Source: Carnobacterium gallinarum DSM 4847 (lineage in GTDB: Bacteria; Bacillota; Bacilli; Lactobacillales; Carnobacteriaceae). From it: DNA of 64,000 nucleotides. Positions 54,680 to 62,963 of the stretch are shown piece after piece. The translations under genes and the position numbers were made by a program. Each line of letters begins with the position of its first letter. Positions within the stretch are counted from its first letter, which is position 1. The DNA lies in assembly GCF_000744375.1 (NCBI RefSeq), contig NZ_JQLU01000005.1:496001-560000 (forward strand), written 5' to 3'. Under the pieces are notes generated by a model. That model was not told the origin of the DNA and did no database searches. It worked only from the letters and a program-made list of their open reading frames with translations.

Positions 54680-56101
54680 TTAATAGCCTCCTTTAGGTAC
54701 TTTTTGATTCGGAAAACCTGTAATTTTACCACCGCCAATAAATCTCTGGTGAGTTATTTTTCCAGTTGAATCCAAAACGTATTCATATATACCATCTAAT
54801 CCATTCAACTTCCCTAGCGATTGAAGTACTGAATAAGACTTACCATCACCACCAGTAAAACTTGTCACTCGTCCTTTAGCAAGCTGTTCTTCTGTTATAA
54901 AACTTGCAGACCTGTGGACGGGATCATCTTTCAGCCCACTGCCAATTCTTTCAGCATTAGTTATTTCTTTGGAAGCATAATCTCCCTTCAACTTTTCAAA
55001 CTGAGATAAATCTTTTGTAGATAATTCAGATCCGCCGACTTTTTCATTCTTTACAGTGGCACTGCCTTTTACTGTGGTTACCTTATACAAGGCATAACTA
55101 AACCCTAAAACTTGAATGGCTTGTCCCAATTCAGATTCATTTAACCAATTGACACCATCTTCTACACTCTGTGCACTGGAAACAATTTTTCCCAGTGTTT
55201 TATTGTAAACTTCACCAGTTACATAATTGTACCCATTTCTCCAACCATCTTTTACTTTAGCATCCCAAGCACCTTGAGTAATAAATTCAAATGAATCCGC
55301 ATCTAAATATTTACCTGCCTTGGCTAAATATTGATACAACTCTGGATTCATAACACCTTTTCCATTTTTTTCTAATTGCCAAGATACTTTAGGATTTCCA
55401 TCTGCATCTATGTAAATCATAGCATAAACTTTATATTCTTTTAACTCTTTTTCTTTTTCTTCATCTATCCCTTTTTTCTTATCATCGTATGCTTTCCAAG
55501 AACTATTAATATCTCCAGCCCAATCCAAGTTTAATCCCATCGTTGAAAAGATTCCTGCCGTTTGATTCCAAGCTTTCCCTTCGGCTAGAATACTAACACC
55601 AGCTTCTAATGTTGCCAATTTAGATTCTAGTTCATCAAATATTTGAATAGAGAAATAATCATATTCTCTTAAACTATCTAATTTTCGGACTGTTTGTTGA
55701 CGCATTTCTTGTAATCCATCAATCATTCTTGCATTAAAACCAACCGGATCAACTATAGAATCGAGCATTTCACTCAATCGATTATATTGTCGAATCCGTT
55801 CTTCTAAAACAGATTCTTGTAAACTATTTACATCCACTTGATCTAAATACCGATTTAGGAACTGTTGATTCGCTTCTATCATTCGTTCACAGACTAAGAT
55901 AAACCCTTTTGTAACAGGCATATAAACGGTATTGAAATAATTCTTCATTGAATCGTAGGTTGCCCCTTTTAAGCTAGGTTCAATAATAATGGCACTTAAC
56001 GCTTGTTGGATTTGTTCCATTGTCGCTACGGTTGACTGACAATTAGAATTAATGGACTGAACTTGTTGACGAACTTCGCCTACATACATATTACTACTCA
56101 T
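54680..56101 (-). CDS. LXG-domain type VII secretion effector (polymorphic toxin)
   Basis: A 473-residue effector. Residues ~1-200 form the LXG helical targeting domain (VGEVRQQVQSI, LKGATYDSMKNYF). A middle region of ~180 residues follows. The C-terminal ~90 residues look like a toxin domain: DPVHRSASFITEEQLAKG, TGGDGKSYSVLQSLGKLNG and HQRFIGGGKITGFPNQ; I know similar tails in other polymorphic toxins but not their activity. Two small helical proteins precede it and a DUF2247 protein follows. No essC or other secretion gene is in the window. Confidence 0.88.
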   Translation of the reverse strand: MSSNMYVGEVRQQVQSINSNCQSTVATMEQIQQALSAIIIEPSLKGATYDSMKNYFNTVYMPVTKGFILVCERMIEANQQFLNRYLDQVDVNSLQESVLEERIRQYNRLSEMLDSIVDPVGFNARMIDGLQEMRQQTVRKLDSLREYDYFSIQIFDELESKLATLEAGVSILAEGKAWNQTAGIFSTMGLNLDWAGDINSSWKAYDDKKKGIDEEKEKELKEYKVYAMIYIDADGNPKVSWQLEKNGKGVMNPELYQYLAKAGKYLDADSFEFITQGAWDAKVKDGWRNGYNYVTGEVYNKTLGKIVSSAQSVEDGVNWLNESELGQAIQVLGFSYALYKVTTVKGSATVKNEKVGGSELSTKDLSQFEKLKGDYASKEITNAERIGSGLKDDPVHRSASFITEEQLAKGRVTSFTGGDGKSYSVLQSLGKLNGLDGIYEYVLDSTGKITHQRFIGGGKITGFPNQKVPKGGY

Positions 56102-56451
56102 TTAGTCGTCTCCTTTTTTAGGAGCTCTTTTTTTTCAGCCATTAAATCCGTTTCTTTTTGATAAAGATAACTATTTTCACGTTCTAGTTCATCTAAATCT
56201 TCCTCATATTGATTCCAAAATTTACTTTGACAACTAGAAACCTCATCAAAAATAGATTCAGATGTATACCTCATTTCTCCCTCTTTCCAAATCTCTTTGT
56301 CCTCGTGAAAAGAATTAGTCACTTCTTGGAAAATAGTGGCAACATCCTCTTTCTTGCGATAATGTTCTGTAAAAGCACGTCTATTATCATCTAATTGCTC
56401 CGTAATCTTCCTTAGTTCATACGTTGCTTCTTCAACGGTTTGATTGTTCAT
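56098..56451 (-). CDS. LXG-associated small helical protein (DUF5082/YwqH-like)
   Basis: A 117-residue, very charged, wholly helical protein (ITEQLDDNRRAFTEHYRKKE, WNQYEEDLDELERENSYLYQ) of the kind that precedes LXG toxins and acts as a targeting partner. It overlaps both neighbours by ATGA. Family assignment is by length, composition and position. Confidence 0.65.
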   Translation of the reverse strand: MNNQTVEEATYELRKITEQLDDNRRAFTEHYRKKEDVATIFQEVTNSFHEDKEIWKEGEMRYTSESIFDEVSSCQSKFWNQYEEDLDELERENSYLYQKETDLMAEKKELLKKETTK

Positions 56452-56744
56452 TTAGACTTCCCGTCCAATGCTGCAGGAGTCATTAAATTTTCTAATTCTT
56501 TATTCATCACCTCAAAATCGCTTGCGACACTGTGAATATTTGCAATATCTCGTATTAATGCTGCCGCAAAAGAACTCTTTAATCCCTGCTGTTTTTCTGT
56601 TAAAGAGACGGATTTGCCGTTCCCTTGTAAAGTAGTTAGTGTCGCTGTTTGAATTTTCTTTCCTTGGTTTAATGGTGCTACTGAATTAGATAAACTGGTT
56701 GCTAATGCACTTGCTTTGTTTAGATCACTTTGAAACGTAGCCAT
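56448..56744 (-). CDS. LXG-associated small protein (YwqI/TIGR04197-like)
   Basis: A 98-residue helical protein, first gene of the effector operon. Features fitting the SACOL2603/YwqI (DUF5344) family: SDLNKASALATSLSNS, SSFAAALIRDIANIHSVASD, then FEVMNKELENL. Such proteins resemble WXG100 partners and bind the LXG domain. GAGGT precedes the ATG by 7 bases. Confidence 0.7.
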   Translation of the reverse strand: MATFQSDLNKASALATSLSNSVAPLNQGKKIQTATLTTLQGNGKSVSLTEKQQGLKSSFAAALIRDIANIHSVASDFEVMNKELENLMTPAALDGKSK

Positions 56745-56883
56745 AAAATTTACCTCGCTTTAATTATGATAAATTTAATTTTAACATAATTAAATTCAGC
56801 TTACAAATCGATCGTTATTTATTTTATTTTTTTATCAATCTGCTATTCATATGTATTTTTTTAAGTTTTTTTATTGAATCTAT

Positions 56884-57415
56884 TTAGTAATAATTGTATG
56901 CTTCAATATCATACTTTTCTACATCATTTTTAATTGTATTCATAAGGCTATTATTCCCATTTGAATCCGCCATTACCATAGCGTGCAAATAAAATTTTTC
57001 ATACTCCGACTTGAAAATCCCTATCATTTTTCCGAATTTCAAACGTTGCACGACTAACATATATGTGTATGTTTTGAAAAGCGCTTAACACCGTTTTTCT
57101 ACGCTGCTTTAATTGACCTTTTGTCTTAGCTGCAATAATCAAATACATTCCATATTCCACATAGGGTTCCTTATTTCCAATTTTTTTAGATAAATTATCA
57201 AGAGCAATTTTGCCTCTATAATGCGATCTTGTTATGTGCTTCCTGTATTTGTGAGCTTCTTTAATAATATTCGACGTACGCGCCCTAGAACGCTCCATTT
57301 TAGCACGTACACCCATAGAGCCATTCACATCTGTAAATTCTACTTTTATTCTTAAATCCACTTGGAAATTGAAATTTTGTACAATCTCTCCAATGTTAAG
57401 TAATTGGCAATCCAC
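56884..57415 (-). pseudogene. Frameshifted remnant of an unrecognised gene
   Basis: An open frame from 57415 to 56999 (FQVDLRIKVEFTDVNG, RSRARTSNIIKEAHKYR, YGMYLIIAAKTKGQLKQRRK) begins at GTG without ribosome site and directly after an in-frame stop. At about 57003-57012 coding character shifts to another frame (KSEYEKFYLHAMVMADSNG, then NTIKNDVEKYDIEAYNYY) to a stop at 56884. The first part recalls N-terminal regions of VirB4/TraE-type conjugation ATPases, but weakly. Probably a decayed mobile-element gene, or two fused scraps. Confidence 0.5.
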
Positions 57416-57428
57416 TCAAAAACAATAA

Positions 57429-57524
57429 TTATTAAAAAATGGATTCGGCAAAGACGGTAATTCTAAAAATTTAATTTTTACTAACAAAAATAGTAAAAAA
57501 ACCGACTATATATATTTAACATAG
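57429..57524 (+). pseudogene. Possible 3' remnant of a plus-strand gene
   Basis: A 31-codon open stretch with coding-like composition (GFGKDGNSKNLIFTNKN, TDYIYLT then TAG), without a start codon. Its stop lies 12 bases before the small ORF at 57537, as in a compact operon. Confidence 0.3.
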
Positions 57525-57536
57525 GGGTCAGAAATT

Positions 57537-57644
57537 ATGAAATATTTACAAAAAAAGTCCCAAATTAAGAGACTTAACATTCATGGTTTTCGTATATATA
57601 AATGTTTAAACCAAGGTATTCGATTTTTATTTGTCGAAAAATAA
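57537..57644 (+). CDS. Candidate 35-residue basic protein
   Basis: Starts MKYLQKKSQIKRLNIHGF and ends FLFVEK. AGGGG lies 9 bases before the ATG, and the stop overlaps a strong hairpin terminator. Not recognised. It is the only intact plus-strand frame in a region of minus-strand genes; it may be a small plasmid- or phage-derived protein or a trace of one. Confidence 0.4.
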   Translation: MKYLQKKSQIKRLNIHGFRIYKCLNQGIRFLFVEK

Positions 57645-57685
57645 TAGCCTATAAACCCTAATAATACAAGGTAAATAGGCTATTA
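57642..57685. terminator. Bidirectional terminator between small ORF and potD
   Basis: Perfect 11-bp stem TAATAGCCTAT (57642-57652 with 57675-57685), followed by a T-containing tail on the plus strand. Confidence 0.7.
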
Positions 57686-57692
57686 ATCATTT

Positions 57693-58766
57693 TTACTTTC
57701 GGTACATTTTAAACTCTAAAAATAAATCATTGTAAATCCCTAAATATTTTGAGCCCAAATCTTTATATACTTCTAAACGGGACATGGTTTCATCTGATGG
57801 ATATAATTGTTCATCTTTGGCAATTTCCTTTGGTAAATACTGCATCGCCGCTTTATTTGGTGTTGAATAGCCAATATATTCAGCATTTTGAGCCGCATTC
57901 TTGGGTTCTAGCATAAAATTAATAAACGCGTAGGCAGCTTCTTTATTTTTAGCTGTCTTTGGAATTACAAAGTTATCAAACCAAAGATTTGATCCTTCAC
58001 TAGGAATCACATAATGAAGATTTTTGTTATTTTGTAACATCTCAGCTGCTTCACCTGAAAAAGTAACAGCTACACTACTCTCCTCTTGTACCATATACAT
58101 CTTAATTTCATCGGCAACAATGGCCTTAATATTTGGTGTTAAATCACTTAATTTGGCAGAGGCTTCATTTAATTGATTCATATTCTTACTATTTAGTGAA
58201 TAACCCAAACTATTCAATGAAAGTCCGAGAACCTCTCTAGCACCATCAATCAACATCACATTGTTTTTTAATTCTGGTCGCCACAGATCATCCCAGTGCT
58301 GTATATCTTCTTTTTTGACAAATTTATCATTGTAAATGATTCCTAAAGTTCCCCAGAAATATGGGATTGAATACTTATTTTGTTTATCAAAATCTAAATC
58401 TAAAAAACGCGGATCAATATTGTTCAAACCTTTGATTTTCGATTTATCTAACGGAATCAACATATTCTCCTTCATCATTTTCTGAATCATATATTCACTG
58501 GGAATTGTTAGATCGTAGGCTGTTCCACCTTGTTTAATCTTAGTAAACATGGCTTCATTTGAATCAAAGGTTTCGTAAGAAACTTTATAAGTTGTCTCTT
58601 TTTCAAATTTTTTGATTAAATCCGGATCAATATAGTCTCCCCAATTATACAAAGTTAAGACATTGTTTCCAGCAAATCCTTGTGCTTTTTCTAACTGCTT
58701 TGTCGTAAAAAATAACACGCCGCACAAAGTTAAAATTGCGATCATAAAGGTTCCAATTCGTTTCAT
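57693..58766 (-). CDS. potD: Spermidine/putrescine-binding protein PotD
   Basis: Extracytoplasmic polyamine-binding subunit, 357 residues. The N-terminus has a hydrophobic anchor without a proper lipobox, as in streptococcal PotD. Family motifs follow: LYNWGDYIDPDLI, FDSNEAMFTKIKQGG, SIPYFWGTLGIIYND, GAREVLGLSLNSLGYSLN, AVTFSGEA, NLWFDNFVIPKTA and the FKMYRK end. Last gene of potABCD; overlaps potC by ATGA. Confidence 0.95.
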   Translation of the reverse strand: MKRIGTFMIAILTLCGVLFFTTKQLEKAQGFAGNNVLTLYNWGDYIDPDLIKKFEKETTYKVSYETFDSNEAMFTKIKQGGTAYDLTIPSEYMIQKMMKENMLIPLDKSKIKGLNNIDPRFLDLDFDKQNKYSIPYFWGTLGIIYNDKFVKKEDIQHWDDLWRPELKNNVMLIDGAREVLGLSLNSLGYSLNSKNMNQLNEASAKLSDLTPNIKAIVADEIKMYMVQEESSVAVTFSGEAAEMLQNNKNLHYVIPSEGSNLWFDNFVIPKTAKNKEAAYAFINFMLEPKNAAQNAEYIGYSTPNKAAMQYLPKEIAKDEQLYPSDETMSRLEVYKDLGSKYLGIYNDLFLEFKMYRK

Positions 58767-59587
58767 TGCATGTTCACCGCCTCAAGATTGCGTTTATGAC
58801 GATTCTTTTGTTTTTTACTGATATTCCGTTGTTGAATAACGTAATAGCCTGAAACTAGAACTAATGAGAATAAGAACATCATGGCGCTTAGGGCATTAAT
58901 TTCAAGACTAACTCCTTGTCTTGCACGAGAATAAATTTCAACGGATAGTGTCGTAAACCCATTTCCCGTTACAAAGAAAGTCACAGCAAAATCATCTAAG
59001 GAATAAGTGAAGGCCATAAAAAAGCCAGCTAAAATTCCTGGTGTAATACTAGGTAAAACAATACGACTTAGTACTTGGAGTGTGTTTGCCCCTAAATCAC
59101 GGGCTGCCATAATCATTGAATCATTCATTTCCTGTAGCTTTGGTAAGACCATTAAGACAACGATTGGAATACTAAAAGCAATATGAGATAACAACACAGA
59201 GCCAAAACCTAAGCCTAAACCAAGAAAAGTAAAGAAGATTAAGAAGCTAGCTCCAATAATAACATCTGGCGAAACCATCAAAATATTGTTAAAGCTTAAT
59301 AAGGTATTGCGGGCTCTGCGACGTTTCGTATAATAAATACCCATTGCTCCAAAAGTTCCAATAACCGTAGCAATTAGTGCTGATAAAAAAGCAACTAATA
59401 ACGTATTTAAGACAATCGTAATCAGCCGTGTATCGGCAAAAACTTCTCGATAATGATCCCACGTAAAACCTGTAAACTCATTCATATTGCCACCTGAGTT
59501 AAAGGAATAAAATATCAAATAAAAGATGGGGGTATACAATAGTAAGAAAACTAGGACTAAATAAATAGTTGACCATTTAAATTTCAT
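58763..59587 (-). CDS. potC: Polyamine ABC transporter permease PotC
   Basis: Membrane permease of 274 residues with about six membrane helices and the EAA-type motif (MAARDLGANTLQVLSRIVLP). It overlaps potB and potD by ATGA. The basic C-terminal tail (KKQKNRHKRN) is cytoplasmic. Confidence 0.95.
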   Translation of the reverse strand: MKFKWSTIYLVLVFLLLYTPIFYLIFYSFNSGGNMNEFTGFTWDHYREVFADTRLITIVLNTLLVAFLSALIATVIGTFGAMGIYYTKRRRARNTLLSFNNILMVSPDVIIGASFLIFFTFLGLGLGFGSVLLSHIAFSIPIVVLMVLPKLQEMNDSMIMAARDLGANTLQVLSRIVLPSITPGILAGFFMAFTYSLDDFAVTFFVTGNGFTTLSVEIYSRARQGVSLEINALSAMMFLFSLVLVSGYYVIQQRNISKKQKNRHKRNLEAVNMQ

Positions 59588-60399
59588 TTGTGTTTAGCCC
59601 CTTTCTTTTTCTTCTCACCCGTTGCCAACATAATTAGAATCATTGCCACAATTAAAACAACACCAATAGTCGAACCCATTCCCCAGTTTTGTGTCACTAA
59701 AAAATGTTCTTCGATAGCTGTTCCAAGGGTAATTACCCGATTCCCACCAATTAAACGCGTTAGCATAAACAATGAAAGCGAAGGAATAAATACTGCCTGA
59801 ACACCACTTTTCACACCATTCAATGTCAGAGGGAAAATAACACGGCGGAAAGTTTCAACATTATTTGCCCCTAAATCACGACTAGCACTAATATACGAAG
59901 GATTTAATTCTTGAATCGCATTAAAGATTGGCAAAATCATAAACGGAAGCTCAATGTACGCTGCAACAAACATAAAACTAAAATCAGTAAATAAAATCTG
60001 CTGCTTCGCAATTCCAAAGAACTCTAGAAAATGGTTCACACTACCATTCATGCTAAAAATCCCAATAAATGCATAAGCTTTTAATAACAAATTAATCCAA
60101 GTTGGTAAAATAATTAACATTAGCCAAAGTTGTTTGTGTTTGGTTTTATTTAAAAAATAAGCCGTTGGATAACTAATGAGTAACGTGAAAAAAGTAATTA
60201 AAAAAGCATACCAAACAGAGTTAAAGGTCATCTTTAAATAGGTGCCTGTCGTGAAATAAATTTTATAATTTTCTAAAGTAAATTGACCATTTACATCAAA
60301 AAATGACTGATAAATAATCAATAATAAGGGTGCAATAACAAACAGCATCAACCATAAAACATAGGGAATAAAGTAAAATAATTTAGATTGTTTGGTCAC
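59584..60399 (-). CDS. potB: Polyamine ABC transporter permease PotB
   Basis: Membrane permease of 271 residues with about six helices and the EAA-type motif (SASRDLGANNVETFRRVIFP). It begins with GTG, preceded by GGAGGGG. Pairs with PotC. Confidence 0.95.
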   Translation of the reverse strand: MTKQSKLFYFIPYVLWLMLFVIAPLLLIIYQSFFDVNGQFTLENYKIYFTTGTYLKMTFNSVWYAFLITFFTLLISYPTAYFLNKTKHKQLWLMLIILPTWINLLLKAYAFIGIFSMNGSVNHFLEFFGIAKQQILFTDFSFMFVAAYIELPFMILPIFNAIQELNPSYISASRDLGANNVETFRRVIFPLTLNGVKSGVQAVFIPSLSLFMLTRLIGGNRVITLGTAIEEHFLVTQNWGMGSTIGVVLIVAMILIMLATGEKKKKGAKHK

Positions 60400-60411
60400 A
60401 ATTTCCCCTCC

Positions 60412-61506
60412 TTAGTCCTCGTCATAGCTCTCTAAACGAGCATCAAATTCTTCTTCAGTTTCACCAAAACGCATTACATGAATATCTTCTGATTCAAAGA
60501 AAATTCCGACTTTAGCGCCAACCGTTGCTTTCTTAGTTGAATGAATAACCCACTCGTTGCCTTCTGTATCTTGACAAACAATTTCATAATGAACTCCTCG
60601 AAATAATTGGGTTGCTACAGTAGCACTTAATTTGCCTTGTTCAACAGTTGTAATCGTCAAATCTTCTGGACGCAAAACAATCTCTACAGCTTCATTAGGC
60701 TTCATCCCTGCATCGACACATTCAAATGTATGCCCCACAAATTTCACTTCGTAGTCCTGCACCATCTGACCTTTGACAATATTACTTTCACCAATAAAGT
60801 TCGCTACAAAACGATCAATTGGCTCATCATAAATATCAACAGGAGTGCCACTTTGAATAATTTCGCCTTTATTCATAACAAAAATCTCATCACTCATAGC
60901 CAATGCTTCTTCTTGATCATGGGTAACAAATACAAAGGTAATTCCCAAACGACGCTGCAATTCACGTAATTCATACTGCATTTCTGTTCGTAATTTTAAA
61001 TCCAATGCCGATAAAGGCTCATCTAACAATAACACCTCTGGTTCATTGACTAATGCTCGAGCAATCGCTACACGTTGACGTTGTCCACCGGACATTTCAC
61101 TAATTCCACGCTCTTCATAACCAGGCAATTGCACCATTTTCAATACTTCCTTAACCTTTTGTTGAATGACTTTTTTATCCATTTTTTTAATCGTCAAGCC
61201 AAAAGCAATATTATCAAAAACATTCATATGAGGAAATAGAGCATAATCTTGAAAAACCGTATTTACCTTACGTTTATTTGCAGGAACATCATTTACACGC
61301 TTGCCATCTAAGATAATCGTTCCTTCTGAAGCCTCAGTAAATCCGGCAATTAAACGTAATATCGTTGTCTTCCCACAACCTGAAGGCCCCAATAAAGTAT
61401 AAAATTTCCCTTGTTCAATCTCAAAATTAATACTTTTCAAAACTGGCTCATCATCATCATAACGCTTCATCACATTTTCAAAAGTAATAATTGTATTTTT
61501 TGTCAT
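60412..61506 (-). CDS. potA: Spermidine/putrescine ABC transporter ATPase PotA
   Basis: ATPase of 364 residues energising polyamine uptake. Walker A at residues 40-48 (GPSGCGKTT), signature [15 protein letters not shown], Walker [16 protein letters not shown]-loop [14 protein letters not shown], and a TOBE domain from about residue 280. AAGGAG precedes its ATG. It starts 23 bases after the 122-bp repeat array. Confidence 0.95.
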   Translation of the reverse strand: MTKNTIITFENVMKRYDDDEPVLKSINFEIEQGKFYTLLGPSGCGKTTILRLIAGFTEASEGTIILDGKRVNDVPANKRKVNTVFQDYALFPHMNVFDNIAFGLTIKKMDKKVIQQKVKEVLKMVQLPGYEERGISEMSGGQRQRVAIARALVNEPEVLLLDEPLSALDLKLRTEMQYELRELQRRLGITFVFVTHDQEEALAMSDEIFVMNKGEIIQSGTPVDIYDEPIDRFVANFIGESNIVKGQMVQDYEVKFVGHTFECVDAGMKPNEAVEIVLRPEDLTITTVEQGKLSATVATQLFRGVHYEIVCQDTEGNEWVIHSTKKATVGAKVGIFFESEDIHVMRFGETEEEFDARLESYDED

Positions 61507-61528
61507 TATAATCGCACTCCTTATTATT

Positions 61529-62153
61529 AAAAGTTGAGGGTTCTGTATTAGCTTTGAATGAAAAATAGGAAAATTGAGGGAAAGTGTCCCTTTACTTTCC
61601 AGCTATTTTATCTTTTTTCCGAAGAGCTAGAACCCGAAACTAGCCAGATTAAAAGTTGAGGGTTCTGTATTAGCTTTGAATGAAAAATAGGAAAATTGAG
61701 GGAAAGTGTCCTTTTACTTTCCAACTATTTTATCTTTTTTCCGAAGAGCTAGAACCCGAAACTAGCCAGATTAAAAGTTGAGGGTTCTGTATTAGCTTTG
61801 AATGAAAAATAGGAAAATTGAGGGAAAGTGTCCTTTTACTTTCCAGCTATTTTATCTTTTTTCCGAAGAGCTAGAACCCGAAACTAGCCAGATTAAAAGT
61901 TGAGGGTTCTGTATTAGCTTTGAATGAAAAATAGAAAAATTGAGGGAAAGTGTCCCTTTACTTTTCAACTATTTTATCTTTTTTCCGAAAAGCTAGAACC
62001 CGAAACTAGCCAGATTAAAAGTTGAGGGTTCTGTATTAGCTTTGAATGAAAAATAGGAAAATTGAGGGAAAGTGTCCTTTTACTTTCCAGCTATTTTATC
62101 TTTTTTCCGAAAAGTTAGAACCCGAAACTAGCCAGATTAAAAGTTGAGGGTTC
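61529..62153. repeat. Five tandem 122-bp palindromic repeats plus a partial sixth
   Basis: Units begin (AAAAGTTGAGGGTTC) at 61529, 61651, 61773, 61895 and 62017, with a 15-base sixth start at 62139; the period is exactly 122. Copies differ at a few bases. Each unit can fold into one long hairpin of nested stems: GGGTTCT/AGAACCC, AGCT/AGCT, AAAATAG/CTATTTT and GGAAAGT/ACTTTCC. The array fills the space between the XRE-cupin gene and potA. It encodes no protein that I can see. Confidence 0.95.
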
Positions 62154-62181
62154 AACACGAATTCTTAAATCAGGTTCTATC

Positions 62182-62724
62182 TTACAAATAAGATTTCGTC
62201 ACAACAACGAGTAATTTACTCTCCCCATCAAAATCATTTTTAATTTGATGATTCTCCGTGGCATGATAATAAATCGTTTCACCTTGTTTCGCATAATACC
62301 GTTTTAAACCAATTTCCACACAAACAGATCCAGCAGTGACATAAGCAAAAGTTTCTGCTAAAGATGGAGGAAACTCTTTAAATTCTCCTTTTTCTTTAAA
62401 AGACAACAATATTGGCTCCATTTCATTTTCATTAGATTCTGGAACTAGCCATTGAATTTCATAGCCCTTTTCTTCATCCTCAAAACTAGTCATTTCATCT
62501 TGAGTATAAACTACTCGTTGTTCTTTTTGACCTTCATCAAAAAAGTCTTTTGGACTACATCCCAATACTTCTAAAATATCAAAAAAAGTTTCTAACGAAG
62601 GGGAACTTAAATCACGTTCTAACTGAGATATGTAGCCCTTGCTTAAATCCGTTCGTTCACCAAGCTCTTCTTGGGTTAAATTTTTTTGAATCCGTAAGTT
62701 CTTAATTCGATTCCCAATCTCCAC
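62182..62724 (-). CDS. XRE-cupin transcriptional regulator upstream of potABCD
   Basis: A 180-residue regulator: helix-turn-helix (about residues 5-60; RIQKNLTQEELGERTDLSKG, YISQLERDLSSPSLET) followed by a cupin domain (about residues 105-175; AYVTAGSVCVEIGLKRYYAK, GETIYYHATENHQI). This type commonly precedes potABCD and controls polyamine uptake. GTG at 62724 is chosen because AGAGGTG lies 6 bases upstream; the GTG nine bases earlier overlaps that site. Two palindromic operators lie in its promoter region, suggesting autoregulation. Confidence 0.92.
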   Translation of the reverse strand: MEIGNRIKNLRIQKNLTQEELGERTDLSKGYISQLERDLSSPSLETFFDILEVLGCSPKDFFDEGQKEQRVVYTQDEMTSFEDEEKGYEIQWLVPESNENEMEPILLSFKEKGEFKEFPPSLAETFAYVTAGSVCVEIGLKRYYAKQGETIYYHATENHQIKNDFDGESKLLVVVTKSYL

Positions 62725-62765
62725 TGGTTTCACCTCTAATTCAATCTGCTTTATTTATCTATTAC

Positions 62766-62826
62766 AAGTTTACTCACAGTAAACTTCAAACCACTATTGT
62801 TTAGTTATAGTAAACTTTTAGTTTAC
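62766..62826 (-). promoter_or_regulatory. Palindromic operators upstream of the XRE-cupin gene
   Basis: GTTTACT-CAC-AGTAAAC (62768-62784) and a copy with one mismatch, GTTTAGT-TAT-AGTAAAC (62799-62815), are 31 bp apart, about three helical turns. A third, reversed palindrome GTAAACT-TTT-AGTTTAC overlaps at 62810-62826. Likely binding sites for the XRE-cupin protein. Confidence 0.6.
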
Positions 62827-62906
62827 CTAAACCTTTTCTTATTATACAGCCTTTTTTTAGAAAAACAATAGAAAATTCTAAAAATAAATCAATTAATTAA
62901 ATAACA

Positions 62907-62954
62907 AAAAAAGCTCGCCGAAGGTTTATAAGTAAACCTTTGGTGAGCTTTTCT
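62907..62954 (-). terminator. Terminator after the antiporter gene
   Basis: Stem AAAAGCTCGCCGAAGGTTTA with its complement (two G-T wobbles) and T-run on the minus strand. Confidence 0.85.
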
Positions 62955-62963
62955 TAAAAAGCT

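Noticed and set aside
61529-62153. CRISPR array
   Set aside because: Units are contiguous near-identical 122-bp copies without variable spacers, and no cas genes are in the window.
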